Assembly: GCA_021414245.1 (NCBI GenBank) | Contig: JAIOOU010000007.1 | Coordinates: forward strand, 248,001-312,000 | Origin: Chloroflexota bacterium | GTDB lineage: Bacteria > Chloroflexota > Anaerolineae > Anaerolineales > Villigracilaceae | Length of the DNA stretch: 64,000 nucleotides | Direction of reading: 5' to 3' | Part shown: one piece after another, positions 22,778-32,072 of the stretch | Position numbering within the stretch: position 1 is the stretch's first letter | Layout: each line of letters opens with the position of its first letter | Notes under the pieces: generated by a model | The model's input: the letters and a program-made list of their open reading frames with translations, nothing else | Database searches by the model: none | Told to the model about the DNA's origin: nothing | Program-made: the position numbers and the translations under genes

Positions 22778-24100
22778 TTACTTCTTCCGGCCGAACTTCT
22801 TCATTAATACATCTGTCAAAGTCGGTTGACCGATCTCCTGCAGTTCATATCGTACACGCTGGTGCGGTTTCTTGATCTTCATCACGCGGGAGAGGTCGAT
22901 CGGGGTGCCGATGATGACCAGATCCACATCCGAGCGGTTGATCGTTGTTTCCAGGTCTTTGGTCTGTGCGTCGCCGTATCCCATCGCGGGCAGGATTGGG
23001 CCGGTCTTCGGATACTTCGCGTACGTCGCAGCAATGGACTTCACTGCAAACGGACGCGGGTCAACGATCTCCTTCGCGCCGAATCTGCGTGCGGCAACAT
23101 AGCCCGCGCCATATGCCATCTCTCCATGTGTGAGTGTCGGGCCGTCCTCAATGACCAAGACGCGTTTGCCGCGAATCGCATCAGGATCATCCACGAAGAG
23201 GGGGGAAGCGGCTTCGATCTGTGTCGCCTTTGGATTCAGCTTGCGCAGGTTCTCACGCAATTTGATCACATTTTCCGCGTCGGCCGTGTCCACCTTGTTG
23301 ATGACGAATACATCCGCCATGCGCACATTGGTCTCGCCGGGATAATACGTTGATTCGTGCCCGGTTCGATGCGGATCGGCCACGACAATTTGCAAATCAG
23401 GCACGTAGAACGGGAAGTCGTTGTTTCCGCCGTCCCATAAAACAATATCGGCTTCAGCCTCGGCTTTGCGAATGATCTTTTCATAATCCACGCCGGCATA
23501 AATGATCACACCGCTGTCGATGTGTGGTTCATATTCCTCGCGTTCCTCGATCGTGCATTTATAGCTGTCGAGATCCTTATAGCTTGCGTAACGCTGCACT
23601 TCCTGCGCGACGAGGTTTCCATATGGCATCGGATGACGGATGGCTGCGACTTTATAACCCATTTCCTTGAGGATCAGAGCCACACGCCTCGTGGTCTGAC
23701 TTTTACCTGATCCCGTCCGAACGGCACTGATCGACACGACGGGTTTGGCGGACTTCACCTGGGTGTACCGCGTGCCCATCATGCGGAAGTCCGCGCCTGC
23801 GGCATTGACCATGGCGGCCTTGTGCATCACATATTCATGGGGCACATCGCTGTAGGAAAAGATCACCTGCTCCACGCCGTATTTTTTGATCAGGTCAAGC
23901 AATTCCTCTTCCGCGCGAATGGGAATCCCTTTTGGATACAGATTGCCTGCGAGTTCCTTGGGATACACGCGGCCTTCGATATCAGGGATTTGGGTTGCGG
24001 TAAATGCAACCACTTCATAATCCTTGTTTCCGCGGAAGAAGGTGTTGAAATTGTGGAAGTCGCGGCCTGCGGCTCCCATGATGAGGGTTTTGATCGGCAT
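22778..24100 (-). CDS. cpgS: cyclic 2,3-diphosphoglycerate synthetase-like GTPase-fold protein
   Basis: A 440-aa protein. It opens with a nucleotide-binding strand (KTLIMGAAGRDFHNFNTFFR) and has a second domain with P-loop ISAVRTGSGKSQTTRR (about residues 130-145), VLWDGGNNDFPFYVPDL, VINKVDTAD and a C-terminal THGEMAYGAGYVAARRFGAKEIVDPRP. This matches the cPGS family, which in methanogens makes the thermoprotectant cyclic 2,3-diphosphoglycerate from 2,3-diphosphoglycerate and ATP. Bacterial homologues are widespread in mesophiles and may have another role. The reaction here is not certain. A hairpin in its 5' leader is described separately. Confidence 0.75.
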   Translation of the reverse strand: MPIKTLIMGAAGRDFHNFNTFFRGNKDYEVVAFTATQIPDIEGRVYPKELAGNLYPKGIPIRAEEELLDLIKKYGVEQVIFSYSDVPHEYVMHKAAMVNAAGADFRMMGTRYTQVKSAKPVVSISAVRTGSGKSQTTRRVALILKEMGYKVAAIRHPMPYGNLVAQEVQRYASYKDLDSYKCTIEEREEYEPHIDSGVIIYAGVDYEKIIRKAEAEADIVLWDGGNNDFPFYVPDLQIVVADPHRTGHESTYYPGETNVRMADVFVINKVDTADAENVIKLRENLRKLNPKATQIEAASPLFVDDPDAIRGKRVLVIEDGPTLTHGEMAYGAGYVAARRFGAKEIVDPRPFAVKSIAATYAKYPKTGPILPAMGYGDAQTKDLETTINRSDVDLVIIGTPIDLSRVMKIKKPHQRVRYELQEIGQPTLTDVLMKKFGRKK

Positions 24101-24141
24101 GGGAATCTCCTATCGTACGAACCGCACTGAGGACAGTGTCC

Positions 24142-24180
24142 GATGCGACCCGGTTTTGGTTTTGGGTCGCATCGTTTTTA
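24142..24180. other. strong hairpin in the leader of the cPGS-like gene
   Basis: GATGCGACCC (24142-24151) pairs with GGGTCGCATC (24164-24173), with GTTTTTA on the + strand side. As a + strand terminator it would serve no nearby + gene. On the minus strand it sits 42 nt before the start at 24100 and may shape the leader. Confidence 0.5.
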
Positions 24181-24213
24181 CCCAATACGGTCTCTTTGAT
24201 TGAATTAAACAAG

Positions 24214-24253
24214 AAAACAGGCCGAAAGCATAGATAACTTTCAGCCTGTTTTT
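24214..24253 (-). terminator. intrinsic terminator of the arginine deiminase-family gene
   Basis: AAAACAGGC (24214-24222) pairs with GCCTGTTTTT (24244-24253), extended by GAAAG/CTTTC. It lies just downstream of the minus-strand gene ending at 24269. Confidence 0.75.
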
Positions 24254-24268
24254 GGTATGACATATTGG

Positions 24269-25540
24269 TCAATGCGAACTGCGTTTTATGGGGGCGGTCA
24301 GGCAGTGGGTGGCGCCATACCCGTTGACCAGTTTGTTCAATTCCGCGCTCATCACCCGGAATCCGCGCCGCCGGAGTTCATGGTTGACACGCTCATTTTT
24401 GGATAGGGCCACGATCACGGTGTCATTGCCAAGGTTCAGCAGGTTGGTGGCGAAGTTGCGCTGCTCCTGCAGGCTCACTTCCATGATCTCAATGCCCTGG
24501 CCGACCAGAAAATCACGGAATCCCCCAAGTTCCTCGGTCATCACTTCACCATTTTTCATGGACAGGCGCAGAACGGTCCGGCGGTCCATTTCGTCACGGT
24601 TTGCCATGACTAGTTTTTTTCGAAGCGGGATCCAGAACATATCCAGATGCATCACGCTCATGTGATCCTCAATGGGGGCGGTAAACCTGCCTGCTTCTTC
24701 TGCGTGTTGTCGATTGATCACAGCCACAAGCTGGATATTGTGACTTTCCAGCGTGTCCCACAGCTTTTGACATAATTCCCTGACGGCACTTAACTCGGTT
24801 CGCGAACCCACGCCGATGTAGCAGGTATTCTCGAGGATTGCCATGTCGCCGCCTTCCAGGGCTCCGGAGGCGATCTCAACCAATGAGTTTCGGTAACCAA
24901 GTTCGATCAACGCCTCTTTGTAGACCCCCACCTCAGGCTTGCGGATATCCCATTTTAATTCCGAGAGGATGATCTTGTTTGCCAGCGTTTGGGATTGATC
25001 CCTTCCATAAAAGATGTTTGCCAGGGGAAGTGGCTTGGCCAGACTGAGGACATAGTTGATCCGGATCGTGGCGGTCTCACCGAAGGTTTCAAGATCCTCC
25101 TCGAGGATCCGGTCAATGTCTTTTTTGACTTGAAGATAGATGTCATCCAATGAACTTTCCACCCCGCTCCGGACAAGTTCTTCGGATTTTATCTTTTTGT
25201 AGGTTTGGTAATACTCGCCAGCCCTTTGCAGCAACCGGCTTTTTAGTTCCTTGATGGATTCCGGATGGGATGGAAAGAGATGACTATCCAGCAGATGCGC
25301 TGCCGCGTCCTTGGCCCGGATCACAGTGATGCCTTCCCTTTCGATCAGGGCCTGCAATCCCCTGAATTCCTCGCGGGCCTTGGATACTTCGTAATAACTG
25401 AAGAACAGGCTTTTTGATTTGGGCAGCAATTGCCCGAGCAGGGCCTCGATGCCCGGTTCGCCCCACACGAGAACTTCCTTCAAGGGGGCAATTTCACTGA
25501 ATACCTGCACTTTCGGCTCAGTTTTTCTCTGCATGTCCAT
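24269..25540 (-). CDS. arginine deiminase/amidinotransferase-family protein
   Basis: A 423-aa pentein-fold protein. Catalytic marks of arginine deiminase are present: GALEGGDMAIL (Asp), VMHLDMFWIPL (His-x-Asp) and the nucleophile Cys in NGYGATHCLTAPI near the C-terminus. The start region VQVFSEIAPLKEVLVWGEPG fits the arginine deiminase N-terminus. Arginine deiminase converts arginine to citrulline and ammonia, but amidinotransferases share these residues. No ornithine carbamoyltransferase or carbamate kinase is adjacent. It begins 30 nt after argS and may be co-transcribed. Substrate is probably arginine or a guanidino compound. Confidence 0.85.
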   Translation of the reverse strand: MDMQRKTEPKVQVFSEIAPLKEVLVWGEPGIEALLGQLLPKSKSLFFSYYEVSKAREEFRGLQALIEREGITVIRAKDAAAHLLDSHLFPSHPESIKELKSRLLQRAGEYYQTYKKIKSEELVRSGVESSLDDIYLQVKKDIDRILEEDLETFGETATIRINYVLSLAKPLPLANIFYGRDQSQTLANKIILSELKWDIRKPEVGVYKEALIELGYRNSLVEIASGALEGGDMAILENTCYIGVGSRTELSAVRELCQKLWDTLESHNIQLVAVINRQHAEEAGRFTAPIEDHMSVMHLDMFWIPLRKKLVMANRDEMDRRTVLRLSMKNGEVMTEELGGFRDFLVGQGIEIMEVSLQEQRNFATNLLNLGNDTVIVALSKNERVNHELRRRGFRVMSAELNKLVNGYGATHCLTAPIKRSSH

Positions 25541-25570
25541 ACCTCTAAAGGGGGTTGTGGGCTCGAAAGG

Positions 25571-27385
25571 CTACATCACATCAGGAGACTGGATATCGAG
25601 TAAACGCAGTGCGTTTTCAATGGTCTGTTTCGCCGCCATTACCAGTTGCAGGCGCGCATTGCGAGTCTTCTCGTCCGTGGTTTGCATGACGTTCACGGCA
25701 TGGTAAAACGAATGAAAGGTATTCGCCAGATCATACGCATAGGAAGCCATCACAAGCGGACGGTATTCATTGGCTGCCTGCTCAACGGTTTGCGGGAAAC
25801 GTGAAATTTGCTCGATCAGCTCGATCTCGTGTTTGGTCAATTCGTAATCGAAGTTTTGACTGTTTGCGGCTTTGAAAGACTGAATGTTGGCCTTCTTCAA
25901 AATTGAATTCGCCCGCACGTAGGCATTTTGAATGTAAGGCCCCGTCCGGCCGTCAAAAGATAACGCTTCGTTGATGTCAAAGACGATATGTTTGTTGTTA
26001 TCCACCGCAAGCATGGAATAAACCAGCGCGCCCAGGCCAATTTGTGAGGCGATCTTCTGCCGTTCTTCCGCGGGGATATCCGCGCTCTTTTCCGTCTCCA
26101 CCTGCAGGACACGTTTTATGGCTTCGTCATAGACTTCTTTGAACAGCGCCACGGTTCCGCGCCGCGCGGACATGGCGCCCTCCGGCAGGGTCACATAACC
26201 ATACGATAGATGGTAACAATTGGACGCTTGTGGAAAACCCCACATTTCCAATATCTTGAATGCCTGTTCGAAGTGCAGGCTTTGGCGGAAATCAACCACA
26301 TAGACCGAGCGGTCCACATGATATTGTTCGAACTTGACCTTGGCCAGGGCAAGGTCTTTTGTCAGATAAAGGGACGTTCCATCGCTGCGTAGAACCACAG
26401 CAGTGCGATATTTATCCTTGGTTAATCCGAGCTTCTCGTCGATTTTCACGATGACTGCGCCGCCATTGGGGCGCTCGTCGTCTGCGATGTTTTTCTGGAT
26501 CAGCTCGTCGATGATTACCTTGGATGGTTCGTCCACTTCGCTTTCATAGAACCATACATCGATCTTGATGTCCAGAATGCCCAAAATATCGCGCAGTTCT
26601 TCCAAACTCCATTCGCGGGTTCTGTGCCACAATTCCCGTACGGTTGCGTCTCCCGCGTCCCATTTGCGATACATTTCACGCCGTTCGGCATCGTAGGCCT
26701 CGCGCTGGGCTGTCTGTTCGGGAGTCTCGTCTTCTTTTTTCTCCAGCATGGCAGTCGCTTCGACATAAAGCTTCGCCAGCCATTGACCGCGCTCATGTAC
26801 TCCACTGGGTTCCTGCCCCTTGTAGAGTTTGTCGTAGATCCACATCACGGTGATGACGCCCAGTCCCAGGTCACCTGGGTAGGAGGCGCGGATCGTTTCA
26901 AAACCCGCAAATTCAACCAGGCGGGCGAGCACTTCACCCAGGATCGCATTGCGGGCGTGCCCGATGTGAAATGAATGGTGGGTGTTGGGCTGGGCATATT
27001 CGACCATGACCCGCTCATTTTTTTTCGTGCCCCGCCCAAAGTCCGGACCTGATGCGAGTACTTCCCCCACGACCCGGCTCGCGTAGGCGGCAGTTGAAAA
27101 ATATAGATTGAGATATCCCTTAACCGCGTCGATGCGGCTGATCCCCTCCACGGTTCCAATCTGACCTTTGACCTGTTCGGCCATCTCCTGGGCCCTCAGG
27201 GGGACAGGTTTCCCGCTTTTTCCAGTTCGTGCTTCGTTGGCAGCGGTCTGGAAAAAGGAAGTGGCAAAACCCCATTCACCCGAGAAGGGGATGGGCTGCC
27301 ATTTGAGTTCCGCCAGCGGAATGTCGTTTGCCGCGCAGAATTCCCTGATCTTTGTTTCGATGAGTTGTTGTTCTTTATTAAACAT
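25571..27385 (-). CDS. argS: arginyl-tRNA synthetase
   Basis: A 604-aa class I synthetase. N-terminal Arg-specific domain (about 1-130), HIGH signature in SFHIGHARNAILGEVLARL, and a KMSKS-region variant reading EGAMSARRGTVALF. The C-terminal DALR helical domain ends with PLVMASYAYDLANTFHSFYHAVNVM. It charges tRNA-Arg with arginine in the cytoplasm. Start ATG 27385 gives the usual length. It lies between rpsT and the deiminase-family gene, all minus strand. Confidence 0.97.
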   Translation of the reverse strand: MFNKEQQLIETKIREFCAANDIPLAELKWQPIPFSGEWGFATSFFQTAANEARTGKSGKPVPLRAQEMAEQVKGQIGTVEGISRIDAVKGYLNLYFSTAAYASRVVGEVLASGPDFGRGTKKNERVMVEYAQPNTHHSFHIGHARNAILGEVLARLVEFAGFETIRASYPGDLGLGVITVMWIYDKLYKGQEPSGVHERGQWLAKLYVEATAMLEKKEDETPEQTAQREAYDAERREMYRKWDAGDATVRELWHRTREWSLEELRDILGILDIKIDVWFYESEVDEPSKVIIDELIQKNIADDERPNGGAVIVKIDEKLGLTKDKYRTAVVLRSDGTSLYLTKDLALAKVKFEQYHVDRSVYVVDFRQSLHFEQAFKILEMWGFPQASNCYHLSYGYVTLPEGAMSARRGTVALFKEVYDEAIKRVLQVETEKSADIPAEERQKIASQIGLGALVYSMLAVDNNKHIVFDINEALSFDGRTGPYIQNAYVRANSILKKANIQSFKAANSQNFDYELTKHEIELIEQISRFPQTVEQAANEYRPLVMASYAYDLANTFHSFYHAVNVMQTTDEKTRNARLQLVMAAKQTIENALRLLDIQSPDVM

Positions 27386-27430
27386 GATTTTCAGATTATA
27401 GACGGCTCTGCCGATTTGGGGGAGGTAACA

Positions 27431-27464
27431 AAAACGGGAGCGCCGGTTGATGGCGTTCCCGTTT
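27431..27464 (-). terminator. intrinsic terminator after rpsT
   Basis: AAACGGGA-CGCC and GGCG-TCCCGTTT arms (27431-27464) surround a GGTTGAT loop. On the minus strand the stem is followed by TTTTTGTT. It separates rpsT from argS. Confidence 0.78.
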
Positions 27465-27486
27465 CAAGTGTTCACGTAAATTGAAA

Positions 27487-27828
27487 TTACGCTTCTTTCT
27501 TCTTGGCGGCTGCTTTCTTGGGAGCGGCAGCCTTTTTCTTCTTGGGTTCTTCGACCACGGGAGGGGCGGCAATAAATGCAGCAAGACGTTTCATTAAACG
27601 TCCCTTGCGGCGGGAGGCATTGTTTGGGTGAATTACGCCCTGTTCGGCGGCCCTGTCGAGGGTGCTGATCGCCTTCAATACGGCTTCTTTTGTATTGGGA
27701 TCGTTTTCCACAAAAGCGGTGCGGGCAAGGTTTACAGCGGTGCGGGCAGCTCCGCGAAAGGTGCGATTGCGAACGCGGCGCTTCTCGTTCTGACGATTGC
27801 GTTTGATTTGGGACTTAATATTAGCCAA
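27487..27828 (-). CDS. rpsT: 30S ribosomal protein S20
   Basis: A 113-aa S20. MANIKSQIKRNRQNEKRRVRNRTF and the AISTLDRAAEQGVIHPNNASRRKGRLMKRLAAF core are standard. The protein is about 25 residues longer than usual (85-90 aa) because of a Lys/Ala/Pro tail, EEPKKKKAAAPKKAAAKKKEA. Such basic tails are known on ribosomal proteins of several phyla and probably contact rRNA. S20 binds 16S rRNA early in 30S assembly. Confidence 0.96.
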   Translation of the reverse strand: MANIKSQIKRNRQNEKRRVRNRTFRGAARTAVNLARTAFVENDPNTKEAVLKAISTLDRAAEQGVIHPNNASRRKGRLMKRLAAFIAAPPVVEEPKKKKAAAPKKAAAKKKEA

Positions 27829-27911
27829 GGTTCTTCTCCAAAAATTACATATTCGTTCTTTACGACAGCGCTGTATTTTACATGAGGCGAGGGTATTTGT
27901 CCAGTAAATTC

Positions 27912-27950
27912 AAAAGCCCGTCCGGCTCCTTTGCGAGCCGGACGGGCTTT
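27912..27950 (-). terminator. intrinsic terminator of the LysM gene
   Basis: AAAAGCCCGTCCGGCTC (27912-27928) and GAGCCGGACGGGCTTT (27935-27950) are perfect complements around a six-base loop. It lies 18 nt downstream of the minus-strand LysM gene. Confidence 0.85.
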
Positions 27951-27967
27951 GTGTTCAACGACAGAGC

Positions 27968-28762
27968 CTAGTTTATGGGGGTAAAAGTGGCGGTCGGGAG
28001 GACTGTTCCAGCCCCGGGTGTGATGGGTGTGCTTGTAGGCGGGCGGGTGGGTGTGGCGGTAACCAGGTTCACGGGGATCACCAATAATTGTCCGACCTGA
28101 ATGGCATTCGGATCGGTGATGCTGTTTTCCTTGATGATGGCTTCCTCGGTGCTGTTGAACTTGGATGCGATTCCGGCCAGTGTGTCACCGGCTTGAATGG
28201 TGTAATTTAGTTTGGTGCCGCGCGGTAGGTCTGATGGGATCGGGGTGGGGGTGGGCAGTTGCATGCCTGGATTGGGCAGGAGGATTACCTGGCCGGGGAT
28301 AATATTTTGTGTGCTTGGGTCGATCCCAATCGGCATGCCTGTTTCCGGGGCGGTTCCACTATATGGATTGAGCAGCAGGATCAGGGCAATGCCGTCATCG
28401 CCGAGATTATATTTTTCCACGATCAATGCCAGGTAATCGCCATCCTGCACGGTGTAGGTAAAGGGCGACGAGAATGTTGCCGTTGGCGTGATCGTCGCTG
28501 TGGGGGTGACTGTGGGAGTCTCTGTGGGGGTGGAGGTATTCGTGGGTGTAAAGGTCAGCGTGGGTGTGGGGGTTTCCGTGGCGAACAGGGAATTAAGCGG
28601 CTTGCTGGGTCCCATCAGCCAGACAACGAGCAGAATCACGCCGCCCAGAACGAGCACTCCGGCAACGATGTAGACAATATTGGGCCCGCCCCGCATCTTG
28701 CGTTTTCGATACGCATTCAGACTGTTTGATGGGGAGGAGGAAATGGGAGGTCTGTTGTTCAT
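27968..28762 (-). CDS. membrane-anchored protein with two LysM domains
   Basis: A 264-aa protein. A short cytoplasmic N-terminus (MNNRPPISSSPSNSLNAYRKRKMRGG) is followed by one membrane segment (IVYIVAGVLVLGGVILLVVW, about 29-48). A Thr/Pro linker of TPT repeats runs to about residue 95. Two LysM modules follow: YTVQDGDYLALIVEKYNLGDDG (about 100-150) and YTIQAGDTLAGIASKFNSTEEA (about 185-230). A T/P-rich tail ends the protein. LysM binds N-acetylglucosamine polymers such as peptidoglycan. It has no catalytic domain, so a cell-envelope anchoring or scaffolding role is likely. Confidence 0.88.
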   Translation of the reverse strand: MNNRPPISSSPSNSLNAYRKRKMRGGPNIVYIVAGVLVLGGVILLVVWLMGPSKPLNSLFATETPTPTLTFTPTNTSTPTETPTVTPTATITPTATFSSPFTYTVQDGDYLALIVEKYNLGDDGIALILLLNPYSGTAPETGMPIGIDPSTQNIIPGQVILLPNPGMQLPTPTPIPSDLPRGTKLNYTIQAGDTLAGIASKFNSTEEAIIKENSITDPNAIQVGQLLVIPVNLVTATPTRPPTSTPITPGAGTVLPTATFTPIN

Positions 28763-28888
28763 GAATCGTTTCCTTTTGACAAAGCGCCTTATTAATGCAA
28801 ATTTCCATCCAACGCAATGTAAAATAATTCTACCTGAAAAATGGAGGTTGTGCGCGGGGGTTTAACTGAAGAACGGGTTGATTTAATG

Positions 28889-28925
28889 AAAAAAGAGGCC
28901 GGGCTTGTTTGCCGGCCTCTTTTTT
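28889..28925 (-). terminator. intrinsic terminator of uvrA
   Basis: AAAAAAGAGGCCGG (28889-28902) pairs with CCGGCCTCTTTTTT (28912-28925). On the minus strand it lies directly after the uvrA stop. Confidence 0.87.
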
Positions 28926-28928
28926 CAT

Positions 28929-31802
28929 TTACTTCATATGGGCTTTAAGATATTTCCCGGTGTACGAGTCCTTGACCTTCATGATCTGTTCAGGGGTCCC
29001 TTCTGCAAGGATCTCCCCGCCGCGATCGCCGCCTTCCGGGCCAAGATCCACGATCCAATCCGCGACCTTGATGATATCCAGGTTGTGTTCGATGATCAGG
29101 ACCGAATTGCCCGCATCCACCAGTCTTTGCAGTACTTCGATCAACTTGTGCACATCGGCGGCATGCAAACCCACCGAAGGTTCATCCAACACATACAGAG
29201 TGCGGCCTGTGGCCCGGCGCGACAATTCCTTGGAGAGTTTCACGCGCTGTGCTTCACCGCCGGACAGGGTGGTGGCCGGCTGGCCGACACGCACATATCC
29301 CAACCCCACCTCTTGGAGCAGTTTGAGTTTGTTCAGCATTTGCGGATAGTTCTGGAACTCTGTCAGGGCGTGATCCACGGTCATATCCAGGATGTCGGCG
29401 ATGGAATATTTTTCATGGAAGAGCACCTGCAGTGTCTCACGGTTGAAGCGTTTGCCATAACAGACATCACAGGGCACATAGACATCGGGCAGGAACTGCA
29501 TTTCGATGCGCAGTTCGCCCTGCCCCTGGCAGGCCTCGCAGCGCCCGCCGTGTACGTTGAAAGAAAAACGCCCCGGCTTGTATCCGCGGACCTTGCTTTC
29601 TGGGAGTTCGGCAAACAGCTTTCGGATCTCGTCGAACAACCCTGTGTAGGTCCCGGGGTTGGAGCGCGGTGTGCGGCCGATCGGAGACTGGTCAATGTTA
29701 ATGATCTTGTCGAGGTGCTCCACCCCTTCGATCTTTTCATGCTCGCCCGCCATGGTCCGTGCGCCCATTAATTTGGCCGCGAGTTCGTTGTAAAGGATAT
29801 CGCTCATCAAGGTGGACTTGCCTGATCCGGAGACGCCTGTCATACAGACCAGCTTCCCGAGCGGGATCGAGACGTTGATACCCTTCAGATTATTTGCCGT
29901 CGCATTGATGATTCTCAGCGACTTGCCATTTCCTTCGCGCCTCTTTTTCGGGACCTCGACCTGCTTGCGCCCCGATAAATATGCTCCAGTCAGTGATTTG
30001 GTATTTGCCAGGATCTGTTTCGGAGTACCTTCCGCGATGACCTGGCCGCCATGTTCCCCGGCCGCCGGACCCAGATCAATGACCCAGTCTGCTTCGCGAA
30101 TCGTTTCATCGTCATGCTCAACGACCAGGACGGTGTTGCCAAGATCCCGCAGGCCTTTGAGAGTCTCCAGTAATCTGGCATTGTCACGCGGATGCAGCCC
30201 AATCGATGGTTCATCCAAAACGTACAGGACTCCCACCAGCCGCGAACCCACCTGGGTTGCCAGACGGATGCGCTGGGCCTCTCCACCGGAAAGGGTGGTT
30301 GCTGACCGGTTAAGGGTTAAATAGTTCAAACCAACATTAACAAGGAAATTAAGCCGTTCGTGGATTTCCTTGATTACCCGTTCGGCAATGGTTTTCTGCT
30401 TTGAGGTCAATGGCGAATTCTTGCCGGAGATTTTTTTCACCCACTCGAGGGTGGTGGATACCGGCCAGGAATTGGCTTCCACGATATTGACATTGTCCAC
30501 CGTTACAGCCAGGGCGGCGGGATTGAGTCTCTTGCCTCCGCAGCTGGGGCAGGGGCGGTCGGACATGAACTCGGAAATCTTCTCACGCATCCATTCGGAA
30601 TTGGTTTCGCGGTAGCGCCGTTCCAGGTTGGTGATTACACCTTCATAAGCCCGCGTAAATTTGAATTCGTTTCCATTGGTGTTCTTGTACACCATCTGGA
30701 TTTGTTTTTCGCCCGTTCCATATAAGACCAGTTTGATCTGTTCCTTGGTCAGATCGCTGACCGGTTTATCCATGTCAATTTTAAATGCGCGGCACACGCC
30801 TTGCAGAGATTGCCAGTAATAACCGCCTTCTTCTTTTGGTCCCCACTCCATGCTGACGATTGCCCCTTCGTTCAGGGATAAATCCCGGTCCGGGATGATG
30901 CGTTCGGGGTCGATTTCCAGTTTTGAGCCCAGTCCCTGACAATCCGGACAGGCGCCTTGCGGAGTATTAAAGGAAAAAGTGCGTGGTTCCACTTCTGAGA
31001 TGCTTACGCCGTGTTCCGGGCAGGCAAGATGTTCGGAGAATTGGATATCCTCCTTTTTGTCGACCAGGTTAACCGTGATATATCCCTCGCCGAATTTCAG
31101 GGAGGTTTCAATCGAATCGGTCAGGCGGGTGAGGGCCGCCCGTTTCTCTTCTTTTTCGCCTGAATGGGAGATCACGAGGCGGTCCACCACCGCTTCTATC
31201 GTATGCTGCTTGTAGCGGTCCAGTTCGATCTCGTCGTCCAGCGAGGAAACGGCCCCATCCACCCGAACACGGGTGAAGCCAGCCTTGCGGATCTCTTCGA
31301 AAACTGCTTGATACGTCCCTTTACGGGCCCGGACCAGGGGGGCCAGGATCAAAATACGCGAGCCCTCGGGGAGTTTTTCGATTTTGTCCACAATCTCTTC
31401 GGCCGATTGCTTGACCACTTCACGTCCGCAGATGGGGCAGTGGGGAATCCCGGCCCGCGCAAACAGCAGGCGCATATAATCGTAAATCTCAGTCACTGTG
31501 CCGACCGTTGAGCGCGGATTGTGCGAGGTGGATTTCTGGTCGATTGAAACCGCCGGGGAGAGACCGTCGATATAATCCACATCGGGCTTGTCCATCTGGC
31601 CGATGAATTGGCGGGCGTAGGCGGAGAGTGACTCCACATAGCGGCGTTGACCTTCGGCAAAGATGGTATCGAAGGCCAGGGATGACTTGCCGGAACCTGA
31701 CAGGCCGGTTAAAACCACGAACTTATCCCGCGGAATTTCCACGGTGATGTTTTTCAGATTGTGGACGCGCGCGCCCACGACGCGAATGACGTTGGATGAC
31801 AT
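28929..31802 (-). CDS. uvrA: excinuclease ABC subunit A
   Basis: A 957-aa UvrA. The start MSSNVIRVVGARVHNLKNI at 31802 is chosen over an in-frame extension because AGGAGAACC precedes it and the family begins here. It has two ABC ATPase halves: GLSGSGKSSLAFDTI with TLSGGEAQRI, and GVSGSGKSTLMSDIL with TLSGGEAQRV. Zinc-finger cysteines are in CPDCQGLG, CPSCGGKRLN and CEACQGQGE/CDVCYGKRF. UvrA finds helix-distorting lesions and loads UvrB in nucleotide excision repair. No uvrB or uvrC is nearby. Confidence 0.98.
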   Translation of the reverse strand: MSSNVIRVVGARVHNLKNITVEIPRDKFVVLTGLSGSGKSSLAFDTIFAEGQRRYVESLSAYARQFIGQMDKPDVDYIDGLSPAVSIDQKSTSHNPRSTVGTVTEIYDYMRLLFARAGIPHCPICGREVVKQSAEEIVDKIEKLPEGSRILILAPLVRARKGTYQAVFEEIRKAGFTRVRVDGAVSSLDDEIELDRYKQHTIEAVVDRLVISHSGEKEEKRAALTRLTDSIETSLKFGEGYITVNLVDKKEDIQFSEHLACPEHGVSISEVEPRTFSFNTPQGACPDCQGLGSKLEIDPERIIPDRDLSLNEGAIVSMEWGPKEEGGYYWQSLQGVCRAFKIDMDKPVSDLTKEQIKLVLYGTGEKQIQMVYKNTNGNEFKFTRAYEGVITNLERRYRETNSEWMREKISEFMSDRPCPSCGGKRLNPAALAVTVDNVNIVEANSWPVSTTLEWVKKISGKNSPLTSKQKTIAERVIKEIHERLNFLVNVGLNYLTLNRSATTLSGGEAQRIRLATQVGSRLVGVLYVLDEPSIGLHPRDNARLLETLKGLRDLGNTVLVVEHDDETIREADWVIDLGPAAGEHGGQVIAEGTPKQILANTKSLTGAYLSGRKQVEVPKKRREGNGKSLRIINATANNLKGINVSIPLGKLVCMTGVSGSGKSTLMSDILYNELAAKLMGARTMAGEHEKIEGVEHLDKIINIDQSPIGRTPRSNPGTYTGLFDEIRKLFAELPESKVRGYKPGRFSFNVHGGRCEACQGQGELRIEMQFLPDVYVPCDVCYGKRFNRETLQVLFHEKYSIADILDMTVDHALTEFQNYPQMLNKLKLLQEVGLGYVRVGQPATTLSGGEAQRVKLSKELSRRATGRTLYVLDEPSVGLHAADVHKLIEVLQRLVDAGNSVLIIEHNLDIIKVADWIVDLGPEGGDRGGEILAEGTPEQIMKVKDSYTGKYLKAHMK

Positions 31803-31824
31803 GGTTCTCCTGTTGGGAGTTTGT

Positions 31825-31852
31825 ATTATAGCACATGTGTTCAGTAAATCAA
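31825..31852 (-). promoter_or_regulatory. uvrA promoter with palindromic operator-like core
   Basis: On the minus strand TTGATT (31852-31847) and TATAAT (31830-31825) are 16 bp apart. Between them lies TGAACACATGTGCT (31843-31830), with the palindrome CACATGTG. It resembles the Gram-positive LexA box CGAAC-N4-GTTCG at roughly 9-10 of 14 positions. SOS control of uvrA is therefore possible but not proven. The 31803-32072 gap shows no gene. Confidence 0.5.
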
Positions 31853-32072
31853 TAAATTGGGCATGTGATTCGCAATCCTTTATTATACTCAATGAAGGAT
31901 TCAGGCTCTCTTCAAATCAACTGCTTTGGGATGTGGTTAATCGAATGCCTCTTACCGGTCAGGATGGGGAAACCCTCTCATGCAAGTGATTTGCGTGCGC
32001 ATGTTATACTCGGTGCAACTTCTCAAATCCGGCGGTGTTATTTATACAAACCCCGCCGGTAAGGTTTTAAAC

